From positions 1 to 8,506 of the forward strand of contig JAPPKI010000448.1 in NCBI GenBank assembly GCA_028820035.1: DNA of 8,506 bases, in the 5' to 3' direction. This DNA comes from a bacterium. GTDB taxonomy: Bacteria > Actinomycetota > Acidimicrobiia > Acidimicrobiales > Bin134. The notes beneath the pieces were generated by a model, which was given only the letters and a program-made list of their open reading frames with translations, did no database searches and was not told the origin of the DNA. The position numbers were made by a program, and so were the translations under genes. Positions 6,905-8,506 of this stretch are shown one piece after another. Position 1 is the stretch's first letter, and the number at the start of each line of letters is the position of its first letter.

Positions 6905-7840
6905 TCAACTGTCCCGAGTGAACGGTCGGGTGAGGGCGGCTGGTTGGCCGATGCGACGGCTCACCACCACGAGCACAATCACGGTCAAGACTGCGGGGGC
7001 CATGTTGGCGATGGATGCCACTGATCCGGAGATCACGTCTTGCACCTGGAGCTGCAGCACGGTGGAAGACACGATGCCGAACAGCAAAGAGCCGGCCATC
7101 ACTCCTACTGGCCGCCACGCCCCGAAGTACACCAGGGCGATGGCGATGAACCCGCGCCCGGCGGTGAGGTTCTGCTGGAAAATCCCGATCTCCAGGGCCA
7201 GAGCCGCCCCGGCCAGCCCGGCCATCGTGTTGCCAATGACGATGGCAGCGGTGCGAATGCCGTTCACGCTCACGCCCAGGGTGTCGGCTGCCTGCGGGTT
7301 CTCCCCCACGGCTCTCACGTTGAGGCCGAAGGTGGTTCGGGTGATTAGGAAATAGATCACGGGCACCAGCAGGAAAGCGACATAGGTCAAGATGGTGTGG
7401 CTGAACAGCAGCTCGCCCGCCCGCCCGGTGTCGTCGGCCAGCCAGTTGAAGGGTTTGGTTTGCAACCCGCTGATGGGCCTCGGGGTTCCCACCTGCTTCT
7501 GGAACAACAGATCGGTGAAGCCCAATCCAAAGAGATAGATCCCGATTCCGCTGATGCCCTGTTCGGCATGCATCACCACGGTGATGAAGGCATAGATGAG
7601 GCCCATCACCATTCCCATCACCAGCCCCATAAACAGCCCGAATGCAGCACTGCCCGATTCCAGTGCGGCGTAGTAGGCGGCGAACGCACCGATGAGCATC
7701 ACGCCTTCCACGCCCAGGTTCAGCACGCCAGCCCGCTGGCCCACCGCCTCTCCGAGCGCGGCCAGCAGGAAGGGCACCGCCAGCCGGATGCCCGACGCCA
7801 GGGTGGCGGTGATGATGGCGACGGTGAAGAAGTCGTTCAT
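6905..7840 (-). CDS. BMP-type ABC transporter permease, second subunit (NupQ/YufQ-like)
   Basis: The 311-residue membrane protein is a BPD_transp_2 permease of the nucleoside / simple sugar-type ABC importers that work with BMP lipoproteins. Family signatures are GEAVGQRAGVLNLGVEGVML (30-49), a glycine-rich hydrophobic stretch (66-90) and the cytoplasmic coupling segment LNVRAVGENPQAADTLGVSV (173-192), which contacts the ATPase. RGFIAIALVYFGAWRP (229-244) and LQLQVQDVI are also typical. About eight to nine hydrophobic segments are visible. The ATG at 7840 overlaps the upstream permease stop as ATGA, and GGAGGA (7847-7852) lies 6 bases before it. In known loci the order is BMP lipoprotein, ATPase, permease P, permease Q, so this would be the last transporter subunit. 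The family imports nucleosides or related compounds, but the specificity lies in the binding protein outside the window. Confidence 0.93.
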   Translation of the reverse strand: MNDFFTVAIITATLASGIRLAVPFLLAALGEAVGQRAGVLNLGVEGVMLIGAFAAYYAALESGSAAFGLFMGLVMGMVMGLIYAFITVVMHAEQGISGIGIYLFGLGFTDLLFQKQVGTPRPISGLQTKPFNWLADDTGRAGELLFSHTILTYVAFLLVPVIYFLITRTTFGLNVRAVGENPQAADTLGVSVNGIRTAAIVIGNTMAGLAGAALALEIGIFQQNLTAGRGFIAIALVYFGAWRPVGVMAGSLLFGIVSSTVLQLQVQDVISGSVASIANMAPAVLTVIVLVVVSRRIGQPAALTRPFTRDS

Positions 7841-8506
7841 GCCCGGTCCTCCATCTGGATGTCGCCCTCAGCCCATCGCTGCACTCGGGTTCGCAGTTTG
7901 AGGCTCCCCACCACGAACACCACCACCACGCCGTTGAGGGCGATCACCAAGGCCTGGGGCACCTGCACCGCTCGCTGGAGAGAGATGCCTCCGGCCAGCA
8001 TTCCGCCAAACAGATAAGACGACAACACGGTGAACAGCGGGTGCAGCCCTCCGAACAACGCGGTCACGATGCCGTTGAACCCGGCACTCTGGGTGAATGC
8101 CAGCGGGCCTCCCTCGCCGATCAGCCGGTGCGACTCGCTGCCGAAAACCAGCACGGCGCCGGCGATACCGGCGCAGGCACCGCTGAAGGCCAATGCCTGG
8201 GTGATGCTTAGCTCCACCTTCATGCCCGCGGCCCGCGACGCGTGGGGATTGTGGCCCACCGCACGCAAGCGCATACCCAAGCTGCTGCGGAACAACAGCA
8301 GGTAGCCCAGAATGGCCACGATCAGGGCCACCACGATGCCCAGGTGCAGCCGCGTCCCTCCCGGCAGGATGGGCAGGTCGGCGTTGTGGCTCAAGCGCTT
8401 GGTCTGCTGGATTCTGATGGCGCCTGGTTCGATGAGCCAGTCTTCGAGCAAGAAGCTCATGAAGAACCCGGCGATGATGTTCATCATGATGGTGCTGAGG
8501 ATCTCG
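7837..8506 (-). CDS. BMP-type ABC transporter permease, first subunit (NupP/YufP-like), 5' end cut by window edge
   Basis: About 222 C-terminal residues are present and the reading frame runs off the right edge. The first visible residues, EILSTIMMNIIAGFF, match the conserved EVISTIMLN-like segment in the middle of this permease family. The ATG at 8487 is therefore internal and the true start lies outside. Further signatures are the coupling loop MRLRAVGHNPHASRAAGMKV and the segment SAGFNGIVTALFGGLHPL, with several hydrophobic helices between. The C-terminus ends in a charged tail (RTRVQRWAEGDIQMEDRA). The protein would pair with the downstream permease, with which it overlaps by 4 bases, to form the membrane channel of an importer. 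The ATPase and the BMP binding protein are expected just beyond the right edge; this is inferred from the usual gene order. Confidence 0.92.
   Translation of the reverse strand, partial: EILSTIMMNIIAGFFMSFLLEDWLIEPGAIRIQQTKRLSHNADLPILPGGTRLHLGIVVALIVAILGYLLLFRSSLGMRLRAVGHNPHASRAAGMKVELSITQALAFSGACAGIAGAVLVFGSESHRLIGEGGPLAFTQSAGFNGIVTALFGGLHPLFTVLSSYLFGGMLAGGISLQRAVQVPQALVIALNGVVVVFVVGSLKLRTRVQRWAEGDIQMEDRA

Overview
The window is GC-rich bacterial DNA with tightly packed genes. GTG and TTG starts, short overlaps between genes, one apparently leaderless gene and the style of the catabolic proteins (a mycobacterium-like amidohydrolase, a CaiB-type CoA transferase and an MFE-2-like short-chain dehydrogenase) suggest an actinobacterium. 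Acidimicrobiia or a relative would fit, but no marker gene here settles this.

Left part (1-870): a STAS-domain anti-sigma-antagonist-like protein runs off the left edge on the minus strand. It shares a 146-base intergenic region with a divergent stand-alone receiver-domain protein (411-776, +). A tRNA-Pro(CGG) gene follows at 796-869. Together these look like a small signalling and housekeeping segment.

Middle and right (916-8506): an amidohydrolase-2 family enzyme on the plus strand (916-2202) starts 46 bases after the tRNA. A possible hairpin covers its ribosome binding site. It converges on a six-gene minus-strand cluster that fills the rest of the window. In transcription order the cluster holds two permeases of a BMP-type (nucleoside / simple sugar-like) ABC importer, the first cut by the right edge; a 14-helix DHA2-type MFS transporter; a second amidohydrolase-2 enzyme; a family III CoA transferase; and a short-chain dehydrogenase. 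Overlaps of 1-4 bases (ATGA, ATGA, TGATG) and gaps of 34 and 49 bases suggest one operon or two adjoining ones.

Functional reading (inference): the cluster looks like a catabolic module. The ABC importer brings in an organic solute and the MFS protein may export a substrate or product. The amidohydrolase would hydrolyse or decarboxylate the compound, the CoA transferase would put an acid onto CoA, and the dehydrogenase would oxidise a hydroxyacyl-CoA-like or alcohol intermediate. The substrate cannot be read from the sequence. I found no mobile element, CRISPR array or defence system, and nothing that clearly forms an undescribed system. The observations below are modest.
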